Shown: positions 24,389 through 32,926, counted from the stretch's first letter. The stretch is 36,325 bases of DNA from UBA8522 sp035528895 (GCA_035528895.1 DATKXS010000057.1:1-36325); one strand, 5' to 3'. Numbers and translations are program-made. The notes: generated by a model from the letters alone, not told the origin.

Positions 24389-25940
24389 ATTCGACGGCCC
24401 TCATCTCGCGGATGACCGTAACCTTGATCTGTCCGGGATAATCGAGTTCGTTCTTGATCTTCTGGGCGATGTCCTTGGCGACCAGGGCGGCCTGGTCGTC
24501 GGAAATCTTCTGGCTCTCGACGATGATCCGGATCTCCCGGCCCGCCTGCAGGGCGAAAGCTTTGGATACACCGTCGAAGGAATGGGCGATCCCCTCGAGC
24601 TTCTCCAAACGCTTGACGTAGGCCTCGAGGAGCTCCCGCCGCGCGCCCGGCCGGGCCGCCGACAGCGTGTCGGCCGACTGGACGAGCACGGCCTCGACCG
24701 ATGGGAAGTCGATGTCCCGGTGATGGGAAGCGATGGCCTGGGCCACTTTATCCGACTCGCCGTACTTCTTGACCAGCTCGACGCTCAGCTCGGTATGGGT
24801 TCCCTCCACGTCTTTATCGACAGCCTTGCCGATGTCGTGCAGCAGACCCGCGCGCAAAGCCACCTGGGTGTCTAGCCCCAGCTCTTTGGCCATCAGAGCG
24901 GAGAGCATGGCCACTTCCTTGGAGTGCTGGAGGACGTTCTGGCCGTAACTCGTCCGGTATTTCAGCTTGCCGAGGAGCTTGACCAGCTCGGGGTGGATAT
25001 TCTGGACCCGGAGCTCGAGCATGACCGACTCCCCTTCCTGCTTGATCTTGTTTTCCAGCTCGACCTTGATCTTCTCGACGATCTCCTCGATCCGGGCCGG
25101 GTGGATCCGGCCGTCGATGACGAGCTTCTCGATGGCCAGCCGGGCCAGCTCCCGGCGGATCGGGTCGAAGCTCGAGAGGATGACCGCCTCGGGCGTGTCG
25201 TCGACGATGATATCGACGCCGGTGGCCAGCTCCAAGGCCCGGATGTTCCGGCCTTCCCGGCCGATGATCCGGCCTTTCATGTCCTCCGAGGGAAGGTCCA
25301 CGACCGAAACCGTCGTCTCGACGACATGCTCGGCCGCCGATCTCTGGATAGCCTGGCTGATGATCTCCCGGGCCAGGCCCTGGCTTTTCTCCCGTGTCTC
25401 TTCCTCGATCCGGCGGACCGTCTGGACGGCTTCGAGCCGGGCCTCGTCCTCGATCTTCTTGATGAGCTGGCTCTTGGCTTCCTCCTGGGTGAGCCCGGAG
25501 ACACGCTCCAATTCCTCCGTATGCTTCTTGATCAGCTCGACGATCTTCTCTTCCTGGAGGTCGAGGTCCTTCTCCCGCTGATAGGTGCGGCGCTCCTTGG
25601 CCGAGAATTCCTTTTCTTTTCTTTCCTGGTTCTGGAACCTCCGGTCGAGGTTTTCCTCTTTGTTGACCAGCCGCCGTTCCATCTCGTTGATCTTTTTCCG
25701 CCGGTCCCTGGTCTGCCGGTCAAACTCCTCTTCGAAGTTCCGGGACTTCTCCTTGACCTCGGCGTGAGCTTTCTGCGTGACCTGGTTCGCTTCCGCCTTG
25801 GCCTTTTCGAGCATGGCTTTGGCCTCTTCCCGGGCCCGGAACAGGCTCGCCGTGACCTGCCGCTTCCGGAGAAAATACAGGACGACGGCGCCGGCCCACA
25901 AGACCAGAGCGGCAACGCCGATGATGAGTTCTAAATTCAC
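24378..25940 (-). CDS. rny: Ribonuclease Y, 520 aa, GTG start
   Basis: RNase Y is a membrane-anchored endoribonuclease that starts mRNA decay. One N-terminal membrane helix (about residues 4-23) is followed by a long charged coiled coil to about residue 205. Then comes a KH domain with I-I-G-R-E-G-R-N-I-R-A, and an HD domain with the catalytic L-L-H-D-I-G-K-A near residue 370. The length is typical. The GTG start follows an AAGGAGG ribosome-binding site, itself half of a perfect palindrome (see the separate entry). The gene sits between zapA and ymdB in the long operon. Confidence 0.96.
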   Translation of the reverse strand: MNLELIIGVAALVLWAGAVVLYFLRKRQVTASLFRAREEAKAMLEKAKAEANQVTQKAHAEVKEKSRNFEEEFDRQTRDRRKKINEMERRLVNKEENLDRRFQNQERKEKEFSAKERRTYQREKDLDLQEEKIVELIKKHTEELERVSGLTQEEAKSQLIKKIEDEARLEAVQTVRRIEEETREKSQGLAREIISQAIQRSAAEHVVETTVSVVDLPSEDMKGRIIGREGRNIRALELATGVDIIVDDTPEAVILSSFDPIRRELARLAIEKLVIDGRIHPARIEEIVEKIKVELENKIKQEGESVMLELRVQNIHPELVKLLGKLKYRTSYGQNVLQHSKEVAMLSALMAKELGLDTQVALRAGLLHDIGKAVDKDVEGTHTELSVELVKKYGESDKVAQAIASHHRDIDFPSVEAVLVQSADTLSAARPGARRELLEAYVKRLEKLEGIAHSFDGVSKAFALQAGREIRIIVESQKISDDQAALVAKDIAQKIKNELDYPGQIKVTVIREMRAVEYAR

Positions 25941-25946
25941 GTTCTA

Positions 25947-25961
25947 CCTCCTTCAAGGAGG
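25947..25961 (-). promoter_or_regulatory. Perfect palindrome containing the rny ribosome-binding site
   Basis: The rny Shine-Dalgarno AAGGAGG is the right half of a perfect 7-bp inverted repeat (CCTCCTT, one base, AAGGAGG on the message). As RNA it can fold as CCTCC pairing with GGAGG around a five-base loop, six bases before the GTG start. This could hide the ribosome-binding site and lower or regulate rny translation. Confidence 0.5.
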
Positions 25962-26057
25962 GGCGAAAGAGAGGAAACGGGGGAGGATTAGGAAACTACA
26001 TGGAAGAGACGTGCATCCCAAACAGCGATTGCGACCGGTTTCCGTGGGCCGATCGTT

Positions 26058-26384
26058 TTATGGAGTTTTCTCCAAATCATCATAGTCCTTATCCTGCTTA
26101 AAAAGATGGGCGTCCAGACTCCCGATTTCACTCTCCATCTGCCCGATGACTTCATTCAGTTGATCCAGCTTCTTCCGGCTGAGGAAATATTCGTCGGCGA
26201 TGTTCATGGCCGCGAGCACGGCGATCTTCAGCATATCCGCCGACTTCGATTTGACTGCCACTTCGCGCATCTTTTGATCAACGTAAGAAGTCAGATGATT
26301 TATATATTTCTCATCCTCTTCTCCTCTGACTCTGATACGGTATTTCTGACCGTAAATCTCGACTTCGATGATGCGATCGATCAT
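26058..26384 (-). CDS. zapA: Cell division protein ZapA, 108 aa
   Basis: ZapA binds and cross-links FtsZ filaments at the division site. The N-terminal domain shows V-E-I-Y-G-Q-K-Y-R-I-R and then the helix with Y-I-N-H-L-T-S-Y-V-D-Q-K-M; the C-terminal half is a coiled coil with A-A-M-N-I-A-D-E-Y as the usual link. Size is normal. The ATG overlaps the preceding coiled-coil gene by four bases. A 117-bp spacer without a gene separates it from rny; I looked for a 6S RNA there and did not find one I could support. Confidence 0.9.
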   Translation of the reverse strand: MIDRIIEVEIYGQKYRIRVRGEEDEKYINHLTSYVDQKMREVAVKSKSADMLKIAVLAAMNIADEYFLSRKKLDQLNEVIGQMESEIGSLDAHLFKQDKDYDDLEKTP

Positions 26385-26641
26385 AACCCCAGCTTATCGA
26401 TCTGGCCGATGATGGTCTCGATCTTGTTCTTGATAGCGTCCCTCTCGCTTTCGTAGCGTTTCAGGTCCTCCTCGACCCTGGCCGTTTTCTTGGACTGATC
26501 CTCGTAGTCCTTGATCCCTGCCTTGAGCTCTTTGACCTGCTGTTTGAGCTTGTCGTTTTCGGCGCTCAGCTTGGTGACGTAATCGATGACCTGGGAAATC
26601 TTTCCTTCCAGTATTTTAATTCTTTCCAGTTCGGTTGTCAA
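26381..26641 (-). CDS. Small coiled-coil protein, ZapB-like, 86 aa, TTG start
   Basis: Almost the whole protein is a heptad-patterned coiled coil rich in Glu, Lys and Leu, in the size range of ZapB, the partner that joins ZapA in the divisome. It lies directly before zapA with a 4-base overlap, which supports a division role. The TTG at 26641 is preferred over an ATG at 26671 because a near-perfect GAAGGAGG site lies five bases before it. The start overlaps the end of pheT by 26 bases. Sequence similarity alone would not prove ZapB, since coiled coils are low in information; the call rests on context. Confidence 0.65.
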   Translation of the reverse strand: MTTELERIKILEGKISQVIDYVTKLSAENDKLKQQVKELKAGIKDYEDQSKKTARVEEDLKRYESERDAIKNKIETIIGQIDKLGL

Positions 26642-28691
26642 TTTTGCCTCCTTCTCTGAGTTGGACTCCAAAAGCCCGCTTCAATTGATTGAGAACCTGT
26701 TGTTCCGCCTTATCCACCTCCTCGGCAAGGAGTGTTCTCTGGAGATGGCGGTAGATGAAGCGGAACGACAGACTGATCTTGTCCTGGGGAACCGATTCCC
26801 CGGAATAGCGGTCGATGAGCTGGACTTCCTCCAGGATGGGGAGAGGAAGCTTTTCAACCGCCTTCCGGATGTCCTGATAGGACACCTCCCGGGGAACGAG
26901 CAAGGACACGTCCCGGGTGATGCTCGGATACTTGGCCACCGGCTGATAAGTGAACGGCCGGGGCTGTTTGCCGAACAGGAGGTCGAGGTCGATCTCGGCC
27001 ACCCAGACCGGCTGTTTCAGATCAAAGGCATCCCGGATCCTCCCGGCCACCCGGCCTAAACAGCCGATCTTTTCCTCTTTGAAGGTTAGGGTCAGGCACG
27101 ATCCGGGCTCAAAGAACGGATGCTCGCTCCTTTCGAAGGAGAACGGTTCGTAACGAAGCTGTTGGAGAAGAGCTTCGCATTCCCCCTTGAGCTGGAAGAA
27201 ATCCGCCTCCCGGCTGCTCCTCCTCCAGTACGGCTCATCGCGCCTCCCCGTGCTCAGCAATCCCAAGGCGAACCGTTCTTTGAAACCCTGTTCCTCCCGG
27301 CAATAGACCTTGCCGATTTCGAAGACCTGAATAGCCTCCAGACCGCGGTTTCTGTTCCAGGCCGCTGTCTCCAGGAGGCCGCCGAGGAGGGTCGTCCGCA
27401 GAAGCGAGGTCCTGGCGGAAATGGGATTGCGAATCTCTATAGGCTCGAGCCCCGTCGCGAACAACCGCTCCCTCTCGGCATCGGAAAAGCTGAAGTTGAT
27501 GACTTCGTTGAATCCGTAATGAAAAAGGAGCGGCCGGATCTGTCCGGATCTCTCCCTGATTTTATCGGGGATCGGATCGACGATCTGGAGGGGAGGGAGG
27601 ATGGACGGGATCTTCTCATAGCCGTAGAAGCGGGCTACTTCTTCGATGAGGTCGGCCTCGCGGTCGATGTCCACCCTCCAGGTAGGAACCCTGACCTGCC
27701 AGACGCCGGACTGCTGGGGCTCGAGGCCGAATTCCAGGTCCCGGAGGGTCTTCTGGACAAAATCCTTGTCGACCTCGACGCCGAGCAGGTCGGCGATGCG
27801 GCGATGGCGGAGGACAATCCCCTTTTTTTTCGGGGGAAGCGGAAAGACGTCGACCGGCTCCCTGCAGACCCGGCCGCCGAATTGAGCGAAGAGCGAGGCC
27901 GCCATCAGGGCCGCCTGGGGCGGAAACGCGATATCCGCTCCTCTCTCGAACCGGTAGGAAGCGTCCGTCTGCAGGCCGGCGGCCTTGCGGGTCTTCCGCA
28001 CCGAGACCGGATGGAAATAGGCGCTTTCGATGAAGACGTCTTTGGTCTCCTCGGTCACGGCAGACGCCTGTCCTCCGATGACGCCGGCCAGGGCGATCGG
28101 CCTCGTTTCATCGGCGATGACCAGCATATCCGGTGCCAGGCTCAGGTCGCTGCCGTCGAGACAGAGGAGCCTCTCCCCTTTCATCGCCCGCCGGATGATC
28201 ACCTTGGCCCCGCCGATCTTGTCCAGATCGAAGGCATGGATGGGCTGTGAGGTCGAGAAGAGGACGTAATTGGTGACATCGACGACGTTGTTGACGGGGT
28301 TCAGCCCCATGGACTCGATCCTCTTCCGCAGCCAGGCCGGCGACGGTCCGACTTTGATCCCCTTGACCACGGCGCCGCAGTACCGGGGGCAGAGGTTCTC
28401 GTCCCAGATCTGGACATCCACCAGGTCCGCCGTCCGGGCGGAGAGCTCCGAAAGGGGCCAGAGTCTTTCCTCCAGGCGCAGTCCCAGGGCGGCGGCCAGT
28501 TCCCTGGCCATTCCCAGATGACCGAGAGTATCGGGACGATTCGAGTAGGTCTCGACCTCGAGGACGATGTCCCCGTCTTTTTCCTCCCGGCCTTCCACCA
28601 TCAGGCCGATTCGCTCCAGGGTTTCGACGACCCGGGGCGCAGGGATATCCGCCTCCAGATATTCCCTGAGCCAATCCAAACTGATCTTCAT
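26616..28691 (-). CDS. pheT: Phenylalanyl-tRNA synthetase beta subunit lacking the tRNA-binding (EMAP) insert, 691 aa
   Basis: PheT pairs with PheS to charge tRNA-Phe. The N-terminus M-K-I-S-L-D-W-L-R-E-Y is standard, but after L-M-V-E-G the sequence goes directly to E-V-E-T-Y-S-N-R-P-D-T-L-G, so the roughly 100-residue OB-fold tRNA-binding domain of most bacterial PheT proteins is absent. The B3/B4 editing domain (L-N-P-V-N-N-V-V-D-V-T-N-Y), B5 domain, catalytic-like core and the C-terminal ferredoxin-like anticodon-binding domain (Y-P-S-I-T-R-D-V-S) are present. The ATG at 28691 overlaps the pheS stop as ATGA; the frame is open upstream but that part is out-of-frame pheS. At 691 residues it is about 100 shorter than the E. 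coli protein. Confidence 0.94.
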   Translation of the reverse strand: MKISLDWLREYLEADIPAPRVVETLERIGLMVEGREEKDGDIVLEVETYSNRPDTLGHLGMARELAAALGLRLEERLWPLSELSARTADLVDVQIWDENLCPRYCGAVVKGIKVGPSPAWLRKRIESMGLNPVNNVVDVTNYVLFSTSQPIHAFDLDKIGGAKVIIRRAMKGERLLCLDGSDLSLAPDMLVIADETRPIALAGVIGGQASAVTEETKDVFIESAYFHPVSVRKTRKAAGLQTDASYRFERGADIAFPPQAALMAASLFAQFGGRVCREPVDVFPLPPKKKGIVLRHRRIADLLGVEVDKDFVQKTLRDLEFGLEPQQSGVWQVRVPTWRVDIDREADLIEEVARFYGYEKIPSILPPLQIVDPIPDKIRERSGQIRPLLFHYGFNEVINFSFSDAERERLFATGLEPIEIRNPISARTSLLRTTLLGGLLETAAWNRNRGLEAIQVFEIGKVYCREEQGFKERFALGLLSTGRRDEPYWRRSSREADFFQLKGECEALLQQLRYEPFSFERSEHPFFEPGSCLTLTFKEEKIGCLGRVAGRIRDAFDLKQPVWVAEIDLDLLFGKQPRPFTYQPVAKYPSITRDVSLLVPREVSYQDIRKAVEKLPLPILEEVQLIDRYSGESVPQDKISLSFRFIYRHLQRTLLAEEVDKAEQQVLNQLKRAFGVQLREGGKIDNRTGKN

Positions 28692-29770
28692 TTCAGGTAA
28701 AACTGCCGGGTAAAGCGGAGGTCGTTTTCGTAAAAGGTACGCATGTCGGTGATCTGATAGCAAAACATGGCCGCGCGCTCGATGCCCAAGCCGAACGCCC
28801 AGCCGGAATACCTCTCCGGATCGATATTGACATTTTTGAGGACCTGGGGATTGACCATGCCCGCACCCAGGAGTTCTTTCCAGCCTGTGCCCCCGCAGAC
28901 GGGACAAGCCTTATCCTGGCCGCGGCAGATGAGGCAACTGATGTCCACTTCGGCCGACGGTTCGGTGAACGGAAAGAAGCTCGGCCGGAACCGGATCTCG
29001 ATCTTGTCCCCGAGCAGACGCTTGAGAAAATGTTCGAGCGTTCCCTTGAGATGGGCGAAGGTCACGCCTTCATCCACCAGCAGCCCTTCGACCTGGCAGA
29101 ACATGGGAAGATGGGTGGGGTCGATGGCCTCGCGCCGGTAGACTTTGCCGGGGATGATAATACGGATGGGCGGCTTGTGTTTCTCCATCACCCGGATCTG
29201 CATCGGCGAAGTATGCGTCCGCAGGAGAAGATTCTCCCCGAGGTAGAGAGTGTCCCAATCGTCCCGGGCGGGATGGTGGGGGGGGAAGTTCAGGGCCTCG
29301 AAGTTGTAATAATCGGTCTCGATCTCCGGGCCTTCGGCGATGGAGAAGCCCATGGTTTCGAAGATCCTCTCGATCTCCTCCTGGAAAAGGACGACCGGGT
29401 GGGGCGCACCCCAGGCCAGCTTCTCGCCGGGAAGCGTCAGGTCTATCTGTCCTTCTTGTTCCGTGATAACCCGAGGACTCTTAATCCCGCCCCTTAATTT
29501 TAATGGAGCCGGCTTAACCAAAACGCCTCTATCGAAGCTCTTTAATTGATCCTGGACGTAGAGTTTCAGGCCATTGACAAGTTTGCCTGCGAACGGTTTT
29601 TCCTCGGCAGAGAGCGACTTCAGCTCTTCAAAAAGAAGGGTGATATGCCCGCGTTTCCGGCTCAAAAATTCATGGCGAAGGTCATCTAACGATCTCTGGT
29701 CATTGACACGGGCCAGGGATTCTTCGAACGTCTTCCTGAGCGCGTCGATGCGGCTCTCCAGCGTCTTCAT
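28688..29770 (-). CDS. pheS: Phenylalanyl-tRNA synthetase alpha subunit, 360 aa
   Basis: This is the catalytic class II alpha subunit. An N-terminal coiled-coil (about residues 1-100) binds tRNA and is followed by the catalytic core. Motif 2 lies around the K-V-Y-R-R-E-A-I-D-P-T-H segment, and motif 3 is G-L-G-I-E-R-A-A-M near the C-terminus. A C-x-x-C pair twice (C-L-I-C and C-P-V-C) inside the core resembles the zinc-binding knuckle seen in many PheS proteins. The gene starts one base after rplT ends and overlaps pheT as ATGA, forming the usual pheST pair. Confidence 0.96.
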   Translation of the reverse strand: MKTLESRIDALRKTFEESLARVNDQRSLDDLRHEFLSRKRGHITLLFEELKSLSAEEKPFAGKLVNGLKLYVQDQLKSFDRGVLVKPAPLKLRGGIKSPRVITEQEGQIDLTLPGEKLAWGAPHPVVLFQEEIERIFETMGFSIAEGPEIETDYYNFEALNFPPHHPARDDWDTLYLGENLLLRTHTSPMQIRVMEKHKPPIRIIIPGKVYRREAIDPTHLPMFCQVEGLLVDEGVTFAHLKGTLEHFLKRLLGDKIEIRFRPSFFPFTEPSAEVDISCLICRGQDKACPVCGGTGWKELLGAGMVNPQVLKNVNIDPERYSGWAFGLGIERAAMFCYQITDMRTFYENDLRFTRQFYLK

Positions 29771-29771
29771 C

Positions 29772-30128
29772 TCACGTCGCGGCTTCTTTGACCTTCCCGG
29801 CGAGAGCGGTGAACGCCTGCGGCGAATGGACGGCCAGGTCGGCCAGGACCTTGCGGTCGAGCTCGACGTGCAGTCGCTTCAAGCCGTTGATGAAACGGCT
29901 GTAGGTGATCCCGTTCCGTTCGGAAGCGGCCTTGATCCGGATGATCCAGAGGCGCCGGAAATCTCTTTTCTTGTTGCGCCGGTCGCGGTAGGCGTAGAGG
30001 AGGGATTTCTCCACGGCCTCCTTGGCGATCCGGTAATTATGGCTCTTGGCACCCCGGTAGCCTTTGGCCAGCTTCAGATATTTGGCCCGGCGGGCCCTTC
30101 TCTTGGTTCCACGCTTGACTCTCGGCAT
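29772..30128 (-). CDS. rplT: 50S ribosomal protein L20, 118 aa
   Basis: L20 is an early assembly protein of the large subunit that binds 23S rRNA. The sequence starts M-P-R-V-K-R-G and contains A-K-G-Y-R-G-A-K-S-H and R-D-R-R-N-K-K-R-D-F-R-R-L-W-I-I-R-I, all diagnostic. The length is normal. It lies 26 bp after rpmI and one base before pheS. In many bacteria L20 represses its own infC-rpmI-rplT operon by binding the leader RNA; no such site was searched out here. Confidence 0.97.
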   Translation of the reverse strand: MPRVKRGTKRRARRAKYLKLAKGYRGAKSHNYRIAKEAVEKSLLYAYRDRRNKKRDFRRLWIIRIKAASERNGITYSRFINGLKRLHVELDRKVLADLAVHSPQAFTALAGKVKEAAT

Positions 30129-30154
30129 CTTGAACTCCTTCTGTCGCCCTGGGA

Positions 30155-30355
30155 TCAGAATTCGTAAGGCAGCATCTTCTTGACGGCCGCCCGGTCGGCC
30201 CGGCTCACCACCACTCTCTTGCCCAGATGCCTTTTCCTCTTGGCATCCTTGGAAGACAGCAGGTGACTCTTGAAAGCCTTGCTATGAACGATCTTCTTCT
30301 TGGCTGTGACCTTGAACCTCTTTTGGGCTCCCTTGTGCGTCTTTAGCTTTGGCAT
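30155..30355 (-). CDS. rpmI: 50S ribosomal protein L35, 66 aa
   Basis: This small basic large-subunit protein starts M-P-K-L-K-T-H-K-G-A-Q-K-R-F-K and ends with R-A-A-V-K-K-M-L-P-Y. Length and sequence are typical. A strong AGGAGG site lies at the start. Its first 74 bases overlap the 3' end of infC in another frame, which is an unusually long overlap for these two genes. Confidence 0.96.
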   Translation of the reverse strand: MPKLKTHKGAQKRFKVTAKKKIVHSKAFKSHLLSSKDAKRKRHLGKRVVVSRADRAAVKKMLPYEF

Positions 30356-30911
30356 CTTTTCCTCCTGACCTGACGGGGACGAGAATGGCGGATACGGCCC
30401 AAGCCTGTTTTCTCATGGTTCCATCCTGGCGGCCGGATGAATAGGCATCCTCCATGATCCGGCTCATGAGCTGATGGGCCAACTCCGGCTTGGCCCGCTC
30501 CCGGCCCCGGATCATGATCGTGATCTTGACCTTGTTGCCTTCCTCAAGGAACCGCTGCACGTGTTTCATCTTGAAGGTATAATCGTGGATGCTGATCTTC
30601 GGCCGGAACTTGATCTCCTTGAGCTGGACCTGTTTCTGGTGCTTCTTGGCCTCGTGCTCCCTCTTGTGCTCCTCGTACAGGAACTTGCCATAATCCATAA
30701 TCCGGCAGACAGGCGGGTTCGCCTCGGGGGCGATCTCGACAAGGTCGAGCCCTTTCTGTCCGGCCAAAGAGAGAGCGTCGGGTACAGGAAGGATCCCGAC
30801 CTGCTTCTTTTCCTCGTCGATCACTCTGATCTCTTTGGCGTGAATCATTTCGTTGATCCGATGCAGTTTGGCTTTCCTGGGTCCTGGATAGAAATGGTGT
30901 CTTCTAAAAAT
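30282..30911 (-). CDS. infC: Translation initiation factor IF-3, 209 aa, ATT start
   Basis: IF-3 binds the 30S subunit and checks initiator tRNA and start codons. The N-domain (R-I-N-E-M-I-H-A-K-E-I-R-V-I-D), the linker and the C-domain (L-K-E-I-K-F-R-P-K-I-S-I-H-D-Y) are clear. The first ATG at 30848 would cut off the conserved R-I-N-E block. The frame continues upstream to an ATT at 30911, preceded six bases earlier by AAGGAGG, exactly the rare start used by infC in other bacteria for self-control. The last ~25 residues run 74 bases into rpmI and look unlike a normal IF-3 C-terminus. The gene is 11 bp downstream of thrS. Confidence 0.93.
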   Translation of the reverse strand: MFRRHHFYPGPRKAKLHRINEMIHAKEIRVIDEEKKQVGILPVPDALSLAGQKGLDLVEIAPEANPPVCRIMDYGKFLYEEHKREHEAKKHQKQVQLKEIKFRPKISIHDYTFKMKHVQRFLEEGNKVKITIMIRGRERAKPELAHQLMSRIMEDAYSSGRQDGTMRKQAWAVSAILVPVRSGGKDAKAKDAQGSPKEVQGHSQEEDRS

Positions 30912-30922
30912 TCTCGGCCTCC

Positions 30923-32860
30923 TTAAAAACTCAACGTCAAAGATCTATTTTTATTCAAATCAGCGATTTTTTCAAGGAATTTGGCGATCTCGACCGGCCC
31001 CTTGTCCCCCTGGGTGTGAACCCTCAGCGCGGCGGTCCCATCGGCCACCTCTTTATCGCCGACGACCAGGATAACAGGAACCTTCTGATTCTCGGCGTCC
31101 CTGATCTTGTAGCCGATCTTCTCCCGCCGGGTGTCGGCTTGAGAGCGAATCCCCTGCTCTCTGAACCGCCTGTCGAGGGACAGAGCGTACTCTTCATGTC
31201 TCTCCGAGATCGGCAGGATGATGACCTGGACGGGGGCCAGCCAGAGCGGGAAATTTCCCCTATAGTGCTCGATGAGAATCCCAAAAAAACGCTCCAGCGA
31301 GCCGAGGATGGCCCGGTGGACCATATAGGGCCTGTGGGGCTGGTTGTCTTCACCGACGAAGGTCATGTCGAACCGCTCGGGCATATTGAAATCGAACTGG
31401 ATCGTCGTGCACTGCCAGAGACGGCCGAGGGCGTCCTTGATCTTGATGTCGATCTTCGGCCCGTAGAAGACGGCCTCACCCTCGATCCTCTTGTAGGAGA
31501 GCTGCCGGGTCTCCAGAGCCTTAACAAGGGAGGCCTCGGCCTGGCGCCACATCTCTTCGCTCCCCGCATACTTGGCCGGGTTCCCGGGGTCGCGGACAGA
31601 AAGCTCTATTTTGTTATCCCGGAAGCCGAAGTCGGCCAGGATGCTGATCGAGAAATCCAGGACCCGCAGGATCTCGTCGTCGATCTGCTGCGGGGTGCAG
31701 ATGATGTGGGCGTCATCCTGGGTGAAACCGCGGACCCGGAGGAGGCCGTGGAGCACTCCCGACCTCTCGTAGCGATAAACGGTGCCCAGCTCCGCCCAGC
31801 GCAGGGGCAGGTCCCGGTAGGAGCGGAGCCTGGTCTTGTAGACCTGGATGTGGAACGGACAGTTCATCGGCTTGAGGTAATAGTCCTGCTCGTCGATGTC
31901 CATCGGCGAATACATGCTCTCTTTGTAGAAGTCGAGATGCCCCGACGTCTCCCACAGCTTGGCACGACCGATGTGCGGAGTATAAAGGATATCATAGCCG
32001 CCCGCCCAATGCCGTTCGCGCCAGTGCTGTTCGATGACGGCCCGGATTCGGGCGCCCTTGGGGTGCCAGAGGATAAGGCCGCCGCCAAGGTCGTCACAGC
32101 TGCTGAAGAGGTCGAGTTCCAGGCCCAGCTTGCGGTGATCCCTTTTCTTCGCCTCCTCGAGAAGAGTCAAGTAGTCCTTGAGCTGCTGCTTTTCGAAAAA
32201 GACGGTCCCGTAGATGCGCTGGAGCTGCCGGCCCTTTTCGTCACCTTTCCAGTAGGCACCCGACACCGAGAGGAGCTTGAAATGCTGAATGTAGCCGGTC
32301 GAGGGGAGGTGGGGCCCGAGGCAGAAATCGACGAAGCCGCCCTGGGCATAGCAGGAGACGTTTTCGCCGCCCTTCTCCTCGATGAGCTCGACCTTGAGCG
32401 CCTGGCCCATCTCCTGAAACTGCCGGAGGGCCGCGGCCTTTTCCTGGACGATCTTCCGGATCGGGATGTTCTGCCCGGCCAGCTCCCGCATCCTGTTCTC
32501 GATGTCCTTCAGGTCCTGGGGCGTGAACGGGGTATCGCGCAGGAAATCGTAGTAAAAACTGTTCTCGACCGCGGGACCGATCCCGACCTGGGTCCCGGGA
32601 AAAAGATCGAGGACGGCATGGGCCATGAGATGGGAGGTGCTGTGGCGGAGGATATCGAGGCCCTCATCGGAATCCGGATAGATCAGGTGGACCCGGCCGT
32701 CTTGGACGAGAACGTGGTCCAGGCCGACGACCTCGCCGTCGACAGCGGCCAGGACCGGTTGACGCTCCAACTTGAGCGAACGGATCGCCTCCCTGAGGAA
32801 GGTCCCTTTCTCGACCGAAAGGACAGACCCGTCGATACTAATGCTGATCTTTTCCGGCAT
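30923..32860 (-). CDS. thrS: Threonyl-tRNA synthetase, 645 aa
   Basis: ThrRS joins threonine to tRNA-Thr and edits mischarged serine. An N-terminal TGS domain (about residues 1-60) is followed by the editing domain with H-S-T-S-H-L-M-A-H-A near residue 72. The class II core has motif 2 (Y-R-Y-E-R-S-G-V-L-H-G-L) and the zinc site Cys in M-N-C-P-F-H; the anticodon-binding domain is at the C-terminus. The length is normal. The start has only a weak Shine-Dalgarno sequence, but a short in-frame ORF ends 3 bases upstream. The order thrS-infC-rpmI-rplT-pheS-pheT is widely conserved. Confidence 0.96.
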   Translation of the reverse strand: MPEKISISIDGSVLSVEKGTFLREAIRSLKLERQPVLAAVDGEVVGLDHVLVQDGRVHLIYPDSDEGLDILRHSTSHLMAHAVLDLFPGTQVGIGPAVENSFYYDFLRDTPFTPQDLKDIENRMRELAGQNIPIRKIVQEKAAALRQFQEMGQALKVELIEEKGGENVSCYAQGGFVDFCLGPHLPSTGYIQHFKLLSVSGAYWKGDEKGRQLQRIYGTVFFEKQQLKDYLTLLEEAKKRDHRKLGLELDLFSSCDDLGGGLILWHPKGARIRAVIEQHWRERHWAGGYDILYTPHIGRAKLWETSGHLDFYKESMYSPMDIDEQDYYLKPMNCPFHIQVYKTRLRSYRDLPLRWAELGTVYRYERSGVLHGLLRVRGFTQDDAHIICTPQQIDDEILRVLDFSISILADFGFRDNKIELSVRDPGNPAKYAGSEEMWRQAEASLVKALETRQLSYKRIEGEAVFYGPKIDIKIKDALGRLWQCTTIQFDFNMPERFDMTFVGEDNQPHRPYMVHRAILGSLERFFGILIEHYRGNFPLWLAPVQVIILPISERHEEYALSLDRRFREQGIRSQADTRREKIGYKIRDAENQKVPVILVVGDKEVADGTAALRVHTQGDKGPVEIAKFLEKIADLNKNRSLTLSF

Positions 32861-32863
32861 CTT

Positions 32864-32926
32864 TTATACTATGGTATCCAACAGGTAGTGGGGAAAGAAC
32901 CCCATCCTCTTTGCGTCCTCTTGAAT
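32864..32926 (-). CDS. Possible short leader ORF before thrS, about 20 aa
   Basis: Between tRNA-Val and thrS the minus strand has a short frame ending in TAA 3 bases before the thrS ATG and in the same frame as thrS. AAGGAG at 32932-32937 is five bases before an ATT codon at 32926; a GTG at 32932 or an ATG at 32905 are other possible starts. It contains one Thr codon, so it does not look like a classical threonine attenuator. Its role may be translational coupling, or it may be chance. Confidence 0.25.
   Translation of the reverse strand: MQEDAKRMGFFPHYLLDTIV

Noticed and set aside
25941..26057. 6S RNA in the zapA-rny gap
   Set aside because: 6S RNA often lies near zapA, but the gap is only 117 bases and I could not fold the long bubble-containing hairpin; only a GGAAAC/GTTTCC pair was seen.
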